A stretch of 64,000 bases of DNA from Streptomyces sp. NBC_00249 (GCF_026342355.1 NZ_JAPEMV010000004.1:62001-126000); one strand, 5' to 3'; shown: positions 53,535 to 61,980, counted from the first letter of the stretch. Program-made: numbers and translations. The notes: generated from the letters alone by a model not told the origin.

Positions 53535-54458
53535 ATGCAAGATTTCGAAGATTCGTCACCGATCGCTTCCGACCGCGCGGCTCTGCGGGAAAGGCTCCGC
53601 GCGGAGGGCTATCTGTTCTTCCGCGGTCTCATGGACCGCGATGTCATTCACGAGCTGGCCGCGCAGACGAAGGCAACGCTCGGTGAGAACGGCTGGTTCG
53701 AACCCGGTACGCAGGAACTGGCCCTGCCGCCGCGCATCGGGGAGGCCGGCAGGTCACCGCACGGCGACCCGGGATACGAAGGCGCGGTAGCGCTGGACGC
53801 CTTCCAGGGGCTGAGCTACAACGCGCAGCTGAGGCAGCTCATGAGGACGCTCATCGGCGATGACGCGTTCCCCCTGCCGTCCTGGGCGCAGCGCAGCGCC
53901 GAGAATCCGTATCCGGCCCGGGCCAGCGTGCTGCGCACGGTGTATCCGCAGTCGCTGGTGTCCGTGCACAACGGTATGTACGAGCACCAGGACTACCGGG
54001 TCTTCGGCGTCGTGGACATGTTCACCGCGTGGATCCCGCTCATACCGATCGACCGCACCATGGGCGGGCTGGCCGTGCGTCCCGGAGGACATGCCAACGG
54101 GCAGTTGACCGATCGCCTCCTGGTGGACGCCGGCAGCGGCTGGGCCACGACCGACTACGAAGTCGGCGACGTCCTGGTGTTCCACGCGCTGACGCCGCAC
54201 GCGGCATTGCCCAACAACAGCGATCGTCTCCGTCTCTCGGCGGACACCCGTTTCCAGTCGACGCGGGCACCGCTGGTCAGCGCCTTCGCCTACGGCATGC
54301 GTGACAGCCCTGAATTCATCGACGCCCCCTTCATGCGCAATGAGTGGTGGGAGCCCGTTCCCGAAACGGTGAAGGTCGTCGATCGTGAGCTCTTCGAAGC
54401 CGAACCGCCGCTGAGCGCGTCCGAGTTCGTACCGATCCCGGGGCATCCGGAGATCTGA
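53535..54458 (+). CDS. PhyH-type Fe(II)/2-oxoglutarate oxygenase
   Basis: This 307-residue protein is of the phytanoyl-CoA dioxygenase family. The iron ligands appear as His151 and Asp153 in MYEHQDYRVFG and His222 in ALTPHAALPNNSD, with Arg231 or Arg233 for 2-oxoglutarate. The core GGLAVRPGGHANGQL is typical. It starts one base after the previous stop and closes operon 1. It should hydroxylate or otherwise oxidise an unactivated carbon of the cluster's building block or peptide. Confidence 0.88.
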   Translation: MQDFEDSSPIASDRAALRERLRAEGYLFFRGLMDRDVIHELAAQTKATLGENGWFEPGTQELALPPRIGEAGRSPHGDPGYEGAVALDAFQGLSYNAQLRQLMRTLIGDDAFPLPSWAQRSAENPYPARASVLRTVYPQSLVSVHNGMYEHQDYRVFGVVDMFTAWIPLIPIDRTMGGLAVRPGGHANGQLTDRLLVDAGSGWATTDYEVGDVLVFHALTPHAALPNNSDRLRLSADTRFQSTRAPLVSAFAYGMRDSPEFIDAPFMRNEWWEPVPETVKVVDRELFEAEPPLSASEFVPIPGHPEI

Positions 54459-54478
54459 GGTTTCGCAAGGCGTCACCT

Positions 54479-54555
54479 CTGCCCGAAAGGGCAGGACGGA
54501 AGATCATGTTCTGCCCTTTCGGACGTTGATCACCGATAGAAAATCGTGGGAATAT
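54479..54555 (+). promoter_or_regulatory. operon 2 promoter, matching the operon 1 promoter
   Basis: ctgcccgaaagggcag (54479-54494) is a near-palindrome. Then tctgccctttcggacg leads to TTGATC (54526-54531) and, after 18 bases, GAATAT (54550-54555). Order, spacing and the gaaaatcgtg core agree with 50915-50993. Confidence 0.65.
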
Positions 54556-54590
54556 CAAGGCAGAAAGTTCGAGCGGCCGGAACGGGGGGG

Positions 54591-56096
54591 ATGATGAAGC
54601 GCAACGCGAATGTGAAGCCGATATCGGTCAGGCTGGCCGAATTGGCGGCCGAATCCCCGGACCACCCGGCGATCGTCGAGGTCACCGCGGGCGGGACGTA
54701 CAAGGAGATTTCGTACCGCCGGTTCGTCGACGAGGTGTCGGAGCTCGCGGAACTCTTCCGCACCTGGGCCGCTGGTGGGGACACGGTGATCTGCCACCCC
54801 GCGACCGTATCCGCCGCATCGGCGAAAATCGTCCTGGCCGCCTTGTGCGCCGGGGTCACGATCCTCCCGCATTCGCCGCAGCTCGAAGGCGAAACCTTGT
54901 CCGAGGCGTTGGACAACGCGGGAATCGATCCTCGGACGCGCAGTGTGCAGGTCCCCGGAACATCGATATCCGGCGGGGATTCCGCCGCCGTTGTCCACCT
55001 TTCGCGCTGGTCGCGCGAAACCGGGGAACAGCGTCCGCGGTACCTCCTGGCCACCAGCGGATCCACGGGAATTCCGAAGATAGTTCCGTTCTGGGATTTC
55101 GGATCCTACGATCCGCGGACCGTACCCGACCTCGTATTCCGCGCTTGTGGCTGGCAGAGCGGGCAGAAGCAGCTCCTCACGCTTCCGATCTACCACATAG
55201 GCACAGTGGCCGCACTGGTACAGGGTGTGCTCGACGGGAACCAGCTTTTCCTGGCGAACCGTCTGGACCCCGAGGATCTGCTCACCGCGATCTCGGAGTG
55301 CCGGATCGAGTGGCTCATGCTGACCCCGAACTACCTGCGGAGCCTGCTGCCGGCCGCCGAGCGGCACCCCGAGCGGCTGAGCAGTCTGCGAGGGCTGCTG
55401 CACACCGCGCTCCCGTGTCCCGCGCCGCTGAAACACGCATGGCTGGGCCTCCTCGGAGGCGAACGCCTCTTCGAGATGTACGGAGGCACCGAAGGCGTCG
55501 GGGTCACGGTGATCAGTGGTTCCGAGTGGCTCGCGAAGCCCGGATCGGTCGGGCGCGGACTGCTGACGGAGATCCGGATCGGCGACCCGCAGGGACAGGA
55601 GCGGGTGGAGGACGGCATAGGCCGGATCTACCTCCGCCGCCTGGGCGGCTCCGCCCGCGACCGCTCGGCGACTCCCTGGCTCCAGAGCACCTCTGACGGC
55701 TTCGTGAGCCTGGGCGACATGGGGTGGGTCGACGAGGACGGGTACCTCTACGTCTTCGACCGCGCCGCGAACCGGGCCGCCACGGCCACCGGGGTCGCAT
55801 GGCTCGGACGTCTGTCGCTGGTCCTGCGGACCCACCCGGACATCCTCGACGCCGAATGCATCGCACTCCCGGGTGCCGGCGACGGCGAGACAGGGGTCCT
55901 GCTCGTACCGCGCGACCCCGTGGCCGGCTTCGACCTTTCCGAGGTCCAGAGGTTCTGTGCCGCGCAGCTCGACGGCCAGGAGCTTCCCCGGACCTGCCTC
56001 CGGGTGGACGGGATTCCCCGGTCGGAGATCGGCAAGCCTGACGCCGTGGCCATCAAGGCGATCTTCAATTCAGCCCGAACAGGAGGTTCCTCATGA
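54591..56096 (+). CDS. adenylating enzyme (NRPS A-domain / acyl-CoA ligase type)
   Basis: This 501-residue ANL enzyme activates a carboxylate with ATP. Motifs: A3 LLATSGSTGIPK (residues 152-163), A5 MYGGTEG (296-302), A7 GDMGWVDEDGYLYVFDR (375-391), and a C-terminal subdomain ending RSEIGKPDAVAIK with Lys482. The substrate code cannot be read reliably by eye. It is followed with a four-base overlap by a stand-alone carrier protein, so it probably loads that carrier rather than CoA. The first in-frame ATG at 54546 would overlap the -10 element and is unlikely. Confidence 0.87.
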   Translation: MMKRNANVKPISVRLAELAAESPDHPAIVEVTAGGTYKEISYRRFVDEVSELAELFRTWAAGGDTVICHPATVSAASAKIVLAALCAGVTILPHSPQLEGETLSEALDNAGIDPRTRSVQVPGTSISGGDSAAVVHLSRWSRETGEQRPRYLLATSGSTGIPKIVPFWDFGSYDPRTVPDLVFRACGWQSGQKQLLTLPIYHIGTVAALVQGVLDGNQLFLANRLDPEDLLTAISECRIEWLMLTPNYLRSLLPAAERHPERLSSLRGLLHTALPCPAPLKHAWLGLLGGERLFEMYGGTEGVGVTVISGSEWLAKPGSVGRGLLTEIRIGDPQGQERVEDGIGRIYLRRLGGSARDRSATPWLQSTSDGFVSLGDMGWVDEDGYLYVFDRAANRAATATGVAWLGRLSLVLRTHPDILDAECIALPGAGDGETGVLLVPRDPVAGFDLSEVQRFCAAQLDGQELPRTCLRVDGIPRSEIGKPDAVAIKAIFNSARTGGSS

Positions 56097-56602
56097 ATCG
56101 ACAGCTCGACGCTTCACTCCTTCGCAAGTGCCCTGACGTTCTGGGCGCCTCCTTGCGGGAGGACCCCGAGCTCACCGTCTACATCTCCACGAGGGGCGAC
56201 CGGTCCGGTGTGGACGTCCGTGCGGCTTTTCGCAGCTGCTACGGAGTCGACGTCCGACGGGTGCGATTCGTCCGAGGCCTCCTGTGGCCGGCAGAGGGCT
56301 GGTGCGACTACCGTCCGGATTCGGACGGCGTGTCCCCCGCATCTCAGGCCGAATACGTCTACGTTCCGCCCTCGGACCCGCTGGAGAAGGCGCTCGTGGA
56401 GTTCTGGGAGGAGCTCCTCGAAATACGGGGCCTGGGTGTCTCCGACAGTTTTTGGGAGTGCGGCGGTGACTCCCTCGGCGTCGTCGAGACGATCGTCTTC
56501 CTGGATCGCGAATACGGCGTCCCACTCAACTTTTTCGAAATCGGCGACAGTTTCACCGTCGCCCGGCTGGTGACGCTCATCCGCGAGCGGTCACCCCGAT
56601 AA
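56093..56602 (+). CDS. stand-alone peptidyl carrier protein with N-terminal extension
   Basis: This 169-residue protein has a C-terminal carrier domain (about 92-165) with FWECGGDSLGVVET; Ser127 is the phosphopantetheine site. The first 80 residues (ELTVYISTRGDRSGVDVRAAFRSCYGVDVRRVRFVRGLLWPAEGW) look like the small C-terminal subdomain of an A domain without its GK-lysine motif. The gene may descend from a split A-PCP module. It must be primed by a phosphopantetheinyl transferase encoded elsewhere. Confidence 0.85.
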   Translation: MNRQLDASLLRKCPDVLGASLREDPELTVYISTRGDRSGVDVRAAFRSCYGVDVRRVRFVRGLLWPAEGWCDYRPDSDGVSPASQAEYVYVPPSDPLEKALVEFWEELLEIRGLGVSDSFWECGGDSLGVVETIVFLDREYGVPLNFFEIGDSFTVARLVTLIRERSPR

Positions 56603-56614
56603 AGACTCATCCTC

Positions 56615-56649
56615 GCCCGGGCTGTCATGCGTACTCAGGCAGCCTGGGC
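56615..56649 (+). other. imperfect hairpin ahead of the precursor gene
   Basis: gcccgggctg (56615-56624) pairs with cagcctgggc (56640-56649), 9 of 10 bases. It lies in the 94-base gap before the small peptide gene and may affect message processing or stability. Confidence 0.4.
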
Positions 56650-56696
56650 AGTGGATGAAAACACAAGCACCGAGACCCATCAAGGGGGTGAACAGC

Positions 56697-56795
56697 ATGG
56701 AGTACTTCAACACTGAGTCGGTGGACATCGAGTTCCTGTCCGACGACGCGCTCGACGACATCGTCGGCGGCGCTGCGGGCCGTTGCGTGATGTAA
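56697..56795 (+). CDS. double-glycine leader precursor peptide
   Basis: ATG at 56697 has AAGGGGG seven bases upstream. The 32-residue product has an acidic leader with IEFLSDDALDDIVGG, the pattern of leaders cut by C39 peptidases, then a seven-residue C-terminal core, AAGRCVM. Cleavage would follow Gly25. The leader holds eight Asp or Glu and no Lys or Arg; the core has one Arg and one Cys. A C39 exporter is encoded 1.4 kb downstream, and a strong hairpin follows the stop. It is the likely substrate of the cluster. It is unlike precursors of lanthipeptides, lasso peptides or sactipeptides. Confidence 0.82.
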   Translation: MEYFNTESVDIEFLSDDALDDIVGGAAGRCVM

Positions 56796-56807
56796 GCAAT
56801 AACTGAC

Positions 56808-56845
56808 TCTTGGCTGGCGCCCGGATTTCCGGGCGCCAGCCAAGA
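56808..56845 (+). terminator. hairpin directly after the precursor gene
   Basis: A perfect 17-base stem (tcttggctggcgcccgg with ccgggcgccagccaaga) has the loop attt, 12 bases after the precursor stop. No T-run follows. It should cause partial termination or protect the upstream message, raising precursor output over the enzymes. Confidence 0.8.
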
Positions 56846-56856
56846 TCATCAGTGAC

Positions 56857-58161
56857 GTGGAGACGATGACGATGCACCACCAGGGCCAGGAAACAGCGCC
56901 GCTCACATTTCCGCAGCTTTCGATGTTCCAGGCCCTGCGCGATGACATGGGCGCCATGTCGACCATCGAGGTCTCGTACCGCATCGACGGTCCCCTCGAC
57001 GTAGCGGCGTTCATCGAGAGCGTCGGCGAGGTGATCCGGAGCCACGACGCCCTGCGGTTGGCGGTGTGCGAATGCGGGGGTTCGGAGCCGCACCAGTGGG
57101 TGAGGGCCACACCCCCGCTGGGCGAGCTGGTCACCTGCCAGAAGGTCAAGGCCTCCTCCGAGGAGCGCTTCTCCCGCTACGTCGTCGCCCTGGCCACGAA
57201 GGACGCCGCTGAAGCCTGGGATCCGCGGACAGAGCTCCCGTTCCGGTTGCGGCTGCTGCAGTACTCGCCGGGGGTCCACGCCTTCATCGCGACGTTCTCG
57301 CAGCTCGCGGTGGACGGCAGTGTGCGCGCGGTCTTCGGCCGTGAGCTGTGGCGGGCCTACCGTCGGCGCCGCGGCGATCACGACGCCGCCGCCGAACCGA
57401 CCCTGCAATTCATGACGTTGGCAGCGGGCCGCGATCACGCGCCCATCGAAGCCGGCGCCACGGCCGACTTCTGGCGGCGCCAGTTCGCCCGCCTGCCCCA
57501 GGACCGGGATTTCCTCACCTCCACCACTCCCGAGACGGCTGAAGCCGGCATCACGGAGAAGGACTTCGTCCTCGAGGGCGAGCGACTCCACTCGATGCGG
57601 ACCACGGCGAGGTCGAACAACGCCACTGAGCTCATCTGGATCCAACACGCTTTGGCGAGCACCGTGTTCGACCACACCGACGCGGACTCCCTGGCCCTCT
57701 GGATACCGGTGGACACCCGGAGCATCCGGGAACGGCGCCTCCTCGGCATGCTGACCTTGAGCCTGCCGCTGGTCGTCGACCGGGGTGCCACGTCCCCCGA
57801 GCTCGTCCGAGCGCTCACCGACGACTGGCTCGCCGTACTGAAACACCGTCGGGTCACCCGTGAGATCGCCGGGGCCAGCGGGGCGGCCGGCCTCGGCAAG
57901 CTGGTGGGCGGGCCGGAACGCGCGGTGCGGATCGCCTACGTGGGCCACCCCCAGCAGACGGTGCGGACCCCGCTGAACGATCTCGTGCTGAGCTACGGCG
58001 CCTACGCGCCCTCGCGTGAGCGCGCCGTCGCCGGAGTGCACCTCAAGGTCGGCAGCTGGACCGATCGCGTCGAATTCCATCTCACTTTCAACCGGGCCCG
58101 GATCACCGATGCCGCCGCCCAGGAGATGACGGCTGACATCGAGCGACTCCTGGTGGGCTGA
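56857..58161 (+). CDS. condensation-domain-like protein lacking the HHxxxDG histidines
   Basis: This 434-residue protein has the two-lobed NRPS condensation fold: TFPQLSMFQALRDDMGAMSTIEVSYRIDGPLDVAAFIESVGEVIRSHDALRL at the front and LGMLTLSLPLVVDRGATSPELVRAL later. At the active site, where HHxxxDG is expected, it reads SQLAVDG (residues 148-154), so both His are lost and Gln149 replaces the catalytic one. It may act by another mechanism, bind the carrier or peptide without catalysis, or be a transferase of the CoA-dependent branch. Start is GTG at 56857 or one of the ATGs at 56866 and 56872. Confidence 0.8.
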   Translation: METMTMHHQGQETAPLTFPQLSMFQALRDDMGAMSTIEVSYRIDGPLDVAAFIESVGEVIRSHDALRLAVCECGGSEPHQWVRATPPLGELVTCQKVKASSEERFSRYVVALATKDAAEAWDPRTELPFRLRLLQYSPGVHAFIATFSQLAVDGSVRAVFGRELWRAYRRRRGDHDAAAEPTLQFMTLAAGRDHAPIEAGATADFWRRQFARLPQDRDFLTSTTPETAEAGITEKDFVLEGERLHSMRTTARSNNATELIWIQHALASTVFDHTDADSLALWIPVDTRSIRERRLLGMLTLSLPLVVDRGATSPELVRALTDDWLAVLKHRRVTREIAGASGAAGLGKLVGGPERAVRIAYVGHPQQTVRTPLNDLVLSYGAYAPSRERAVAGVHLKVGSWTDRVEFHLTFNRARITDAAAQEMTADIERLLVG

Positions 58162-58227
58162 GCCGACCTCCGCCGCCCACCACCGCACGTCCGATGATTC
58201 CGCCACCTCCGAAGGGAGCCGCCGTTC

Positions 58228-60600
58228 ATGACCGAAACCGATGACGTGACCGAAGCCGGGCAGTCCAAGCCCTCGGCATCGGCCCCCGAAGGCCGGGCCC
58301 GGTTCAGTCGTCAAGCCGCCGAGAAGCGTGCCTCCGTACGCCGTTGGGGAGATGCCCTCTCGCTGCCCGGCTTGCGTGAGCAGCGGCAGCGCAGGAGCCT
58401 GCGCGGACTCGCCACAGCGGCCTCGAACCTGCTCACCGCCCGGCGCGGCCCGAAGGTGCCCGTCTTCTACCAGACGGAAAGCGCCGACTGCGGTCCCACC
58501 TGCCTCGCGATGGTGCTGGCCTTCCTCGGCATCGACGTGGACATCGCGGCCGTGCGGCGCCAACTGGTCGCCGGCCACGGAGGAGTCTCGGCACGGGCCC
58601 TGCTCCAGACGGCCAGGCACTTCGGGGCGCTCGGGCGTGGCGTACGGGTCGGCGTCGCGGGGCTCAGCCGCCTGCGGAGCGGCAGCATCCTGTTCTGGAA
58701 CTTCGACCACTTCGTGGTCCTCGAACAGGTGACCTCCACGCACGTCTACATCGTCGACCCCGCCATGGGACGACGACGCCTCAAGCTGGAGGAGGTCGCG
58801 GACGCCTTCACCGGCGTGGCCCTCGAGTTCGAAGCACCGCTCGTCGACCGCGCGCCGGTGCGCCGCCGTGGATTCGGTGTGGCGCAGAGCTCCTGGCGCT
58901 ACCTCAACCTGTTCATCACCCGGGACCGCCGCTGGATCAGCCTGATCGTCGCGTCGTTCCTGCTGATCGTCTTCAACTTCGCCACTCCCTTCGCGACCTC
59001 GTACGTGGTCGCGCACACGGGTGGCGGAAGCCGGCCGGGGCAGGCGATCGTCATCCTCTGCTGCGCGCTCGTGGGATGCGTCTCGTTCGCGCTCCTTCAG
59101 ATACTCCGCGGCCTGGCGCTCGTCTCACTTCAATCGCTGGCGGACCGCCGCGTCACGCTCGGTGTGTTCGGGCATCTGCTGTCGCTGCCCTACGAGTACT
59201 TCACCAGGAGGAACCCCGGCGATCTGGGAATGCGGGTCCGCACCAGTACGGCGGTCCGGCAAGTACTCACCAACGCGGCGCTCTCCGGCATGTTCGACGG
59301 CGCGCTGGTGCTGTTCTACCTGATCATGCTCCTGGTGGTGGACCTGCAGTTCGCCCTGCTCAGCATGGGGCTGGCCCTCGCGATGGTGCTCGTCCTCTTC
59401 TTCTTCTGGAAGAAGCAGCGCTACCTGTCCGCCGAGGAGCTGGAGCACCAGTCGATCGCGGAGGGCTCGCTCCTCGAGCTGCTGGACGGACTCCAGACGA
59501 TCAAGGCGTGCGGCCTGGAGGACACCGCGCACGACCGCTGGAGCCACAGCGTGGTCGACGAGATCAACCACCGCGGGCGAAGCCGGCGCAACCAGGTCAT
59601 CGGCTCGGCGATGAGCGCGACGATCCAGTTCTTCGCCCCCCTCGCGGTGCTCGCCCTGGGGTACTACCGGATCGCGAGCGGTACCGAGTCGCTGAGTTCG
59701 GTGGTCGGGTTCACCGCGCTCGCCGTCGGGATGTTCGTGCCCCTGGCGAACCTGGTGCACAGCGCGCTGCAGGTCGCCGGTCTCGGCGCGACGCTCTCCA
59801 GGCTGACGGACATCCTGGGCACCGAACCGGAAGAACGCCCCGCGGACGCCACACCGCTGGACGACGTCAGCGGTCCCGTCGAGGTACGCGACGTGTCGTT
59901 CAGCTACGCCGGCAGCAAGGACCCGATCCTCCGAGAGGTCGACGTCCGCTTCGAGGGCGGGACGTTCACCGCCATCCTCGGCAGGTCGGGCTCCGGCAAG
60001 TCGACGCTGGCATCCGTCATCGCCGGCCTCCAGATCCCGAGCAGCGGATCGGTCCACCTCGCCGGCGTGCCGATGACCGAACTCGACCGGGTGTCGCTCC
60101 GGCGCTCGATCTCCTACATCGCCCAGGACGCCAGGCTCTTCGCCGGCTCGATCCGGGACAACATCACCTACGCACTGCCCGGGGCGCCGCTGGACGAAGT
60201 GATCCAGGCGGCGAAGCTGGCCTGCGTCCACGACGACATCATGGCGCTGCCGATGCGCTACCAGACACAGCTCGGCCCGGGCGGCCTCGGCATGTCGGGC
60301 GGTCAGCGCCAGCGCATCGCCCTCGCCCGCGGGTTGATCCGCAAGCCGCAGCTCCTGGTCCTCGACGAAGCGACGAGCGCGCTGGACAGCGCGACCGAGA
60401 AGGCGATCTTCGACGGGCTGGCCGCGTTCGACCACACCCTGATCGTCATCGCGCACCGCCTGTCGGTGCTCGAGGCCGCGGACCAGGTCGTCGTCGTCGA
60501 TTCCGGCCGGGTCGTCGCTCAGGGCGAGTACGAGGACCTCATGGCCAACTCTCCGATCATGCGCACCCTCGCGACCGGTCACGGGGAACTCCAGGCCTGA
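58228..60600 (+). CDS. C39-peptidase ABC exporter (PCAT)
   Basis: This 790-residue transporter cuts double-glycine leaders and exports the product. The first 75 residues are basic and probably disordered. A C39 peptidase follows (about 75-200): Gln82, Cys88 in QTESADCGPTCLAMVL, His161 in NFDHFVVLE, and Asp177 in YIVDPAMG, so all catalytic residues are present. Six membrane spans occupy about 225-510. The ATPase has GRSGSGKST, MSGGQRQRIALARG and LLVLDEATSALD. Its natural partner here is the 32-residue peptide. Confidence 0.95.
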   Translation: MTETDDVTEAGQSKPSASAPEGRARFSRQAAEKRASVRRWGDALSLPGLREQRQRRSLRGLATAASNLLTARRGPKVPVFYQTESADCGPTCLAMVLAFLGIDVDIAAVRRQLVAGHGGVSARALLQTARHFGALGRGVRVGVAGLSRLRSGSILFWNFDHFVVLEQVTSTHVYIVDPAMGRRRLKLEEVADAFTGVALEFEAPLVDRAPVRRRGFGVAQSSWRYLNLFITRDRRWISLIVASFLLIVFNFATPFATSYVVAHTGGGSRPGQAIVILCCALVGCVSFALLQILRGLALVSLQSLADRRVTLGVFGHLLSLPYEYFTRRNPGDLGMRVRTSTAVRQVLTNAALSGMFDGALVLFYLIMLLVVDLQFALLSMGLALAMVLVLFFFWKKQRYLSAEELEHQSIAEGSLLELLDGLQTIKACGLEDTAHDRWSHSVVDEINHRGRSRRNQVIGSAMSATIQFFAPLAVLALGYYRIASGTESLSSVVGFTALAVGMFVPLANLVHSALQVAGLGATLSRLTDILGTEPEERPADATPLDDVSGPVEVRDVSFSYAGSKDPILREVDVRFEGGTFTAILGRSGSGKSTLASVIAGLQIPSSGSVHLAGVPMTELDRVSLRRSISYIAQDARLFAGSIRDNITYALPGAPLDEVIQAAKLACVHDDIMALPMRYQTQLGPGGLGMSGGQRQRIALARGLIRKPQLLVLDEATSALDSATEKAIFDGLAAFDHTLIVIAHRLSVLEAADQVVVVDSGRVVAQGEYEDLMANSPIMRTLATGHGELQA

Positions 60601-60638
60601 AACGGTCATCCGTTCCGCAACTGAAGGGAAGTGGCGAT

Positions 60639-61952
60639 TTGCTCTCCGAAGCAAAAAATCAAATGTTGACCCGGGTCGGCCCGGGGACTCCCATGGGCGA
60701 ACTGATGCGACGGTACTGGCACCCGATCGCCGCTGTCTCGGAGCTCGCCGAGAAGAGGGTGAAGCCGGTCCGGCTGATGGGTGAGGACCTGGTCCTCTAC
60801 CGGACCGCCGGCGACGAGTACGGCCTCATCCAGCGCCAGTGCCCGCACCGCCGCGCCGATCTCGGCCAGGGCTGGGTGGAGGGCAACAGCCTGCGCTGCT
60901 CGTACCACGGCTGGAAGTTCGACCAGGCCGGCTCCTGCGTGGAGCAGCCCTACGAGGACATGGCCGAATCGGCCACGCCGTTCCGGTCCAAGGTGAAGGT
61001 CACGTCCTACCAGGCGGTCGGGTTCGCCGGCATGATCTGGGCCTACATGGGACCGTCTCCGGCGCCCCTCATCCCGATGTTCGAGCCGTTCACCTGGAAC
61101 CGCGGGTTCGTCCAGATCATCCTGACAGAGCTTCCGTGCAACTGGTTGCAGGGCCACGAGAACTCCGTTGACCCCGTGCATTTCGAATGGCGGCACACCA
61201 ACTACGTGGCACGCGAGGCGAATCCCGCGAGCCCGGAATACGGGCCCCGCCACACCGGCATCGAGTTCCAGGAATTCGAGTTCGGGATCGCTGTCGCACG
61301 TCAGGCCGAGATGGTCAAGATCCCGGCCGCCCCGGTCGCGCCGACGAGCCGGCTGGAGGAGAGCGGGGTCGCATGCCTGTGGCCCAACGCCCTGTACGTC
61401 GGCAGCAGCATCGAATGGCGCATCCCGGTCGACGACACGCACACGCTCAATGTCGTCTGGCACTACTCGGCGATCCCGACGGACATGCCCGAGGCCGAGC
61501 AGGCAGAGATCCCGTACTGGTACGGCCCCGTCTACGACGACGACGGCGAGATCCTGACCAGCCACATCCAGAACCAGGACTTCGCGGCCTGGATCGGCCA
61601 GGGAGAGATCGCGGACCGCAGCAAGGAGCACCTGGGCCGCAGCGACGAAGGGCTCATCATGCTGCGCAAGAGGCTCTTCGCGGACATGGAACGCGTCCGC
61701 AACGGCGAGGACCCCCAAGGCATCGTGCGCGACCCCGCGTTGAACGAATGCATCGCCCTCCCGCTGGACGTCCACCAGGTCTACAACCGCGAAGGCTCCG
61801 ACCGCGCCTTCTTCGAAGAGCGACTCCGGCGCGTGTACAACTGGCGCCTGAGCGACGACCCGTCCTACATCGCCCAGGCGGGCCAGCCGGAGTCCGTACG
61901 CCGCGCGTTCGAGAAGGCCATGGGCCTCAGCGAGAACTTCTTGGACGACTGA
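60639..61952 (+). CDS. Rieske non-heme iron oxygenase
   Basis: This 437-residue oxygenase is of the phthalate-dioxygenase group. The 2Fe-2S centre is held by Cys68 and His70 (QCPHRRADLG) and Cys87 and His90 (RCSYHGWKF). The mononuclear iron site is NWLQGHENSVDPVHFEWRH, with bridging Asp178, His181 and His186. TTG at 60639 gives LLSEAKNQMLTRVGPGTPMG, the family start; ATG at 60663 is the alternative. No reductase gene is near, so electrons must come from a shared partner. It probably hydroxylates the peptide or its attached group. Confidence 0.9.
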   Translation: MLSEAKNQMLTRVGPGTPMGELMRRYWHPIAAVSELAEKRVKPVRLMGEDLVLYRTAGDEYGLIQRQCPHRRADLGQGWVEGNSLRCSYHGWKFDQAGSCVEQPYEDMAESATPFRSKVKVTSYQAVGFAGMIWAYMGPSPAPLIPMFEPFTWNRGFVQIILTELPCNWLQGHENSVDPVHFEWRHTNYVAREANPASPEYGPRHTGIEFQEFEFGIAVARQAEMVKIPAAPVAPTSRLEESGVACLWPNALYVGSSIEWRIPVDDTHTLNVVWHYSAIPTDMPEAEQAEIPYWYGPVYDDDGEILTSHIQNQDFAAWIGQGEIADRSKEHLGRSDEGLIMLRKRLFADMERVRNGEDPQGIVRDPALNECIALPLDVHQVYNREGSDRAFFEERLRRVYNWRLSDDPSYIAQAGQPESVRRAFEKAMGLSENFLDD

Positions 61953-61980
61953 CACCGACCGCGGTGCGAGCCCCAAACCC

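Noticed and set aside
56778..56795. C-terminal Cys-Val-Met of the precursor as a prenylation signal
   Set aside because: A CaaX box needs Cys at the fourth position from the end. Here Cys is third from the end, and no prenyltransferase gene is present.
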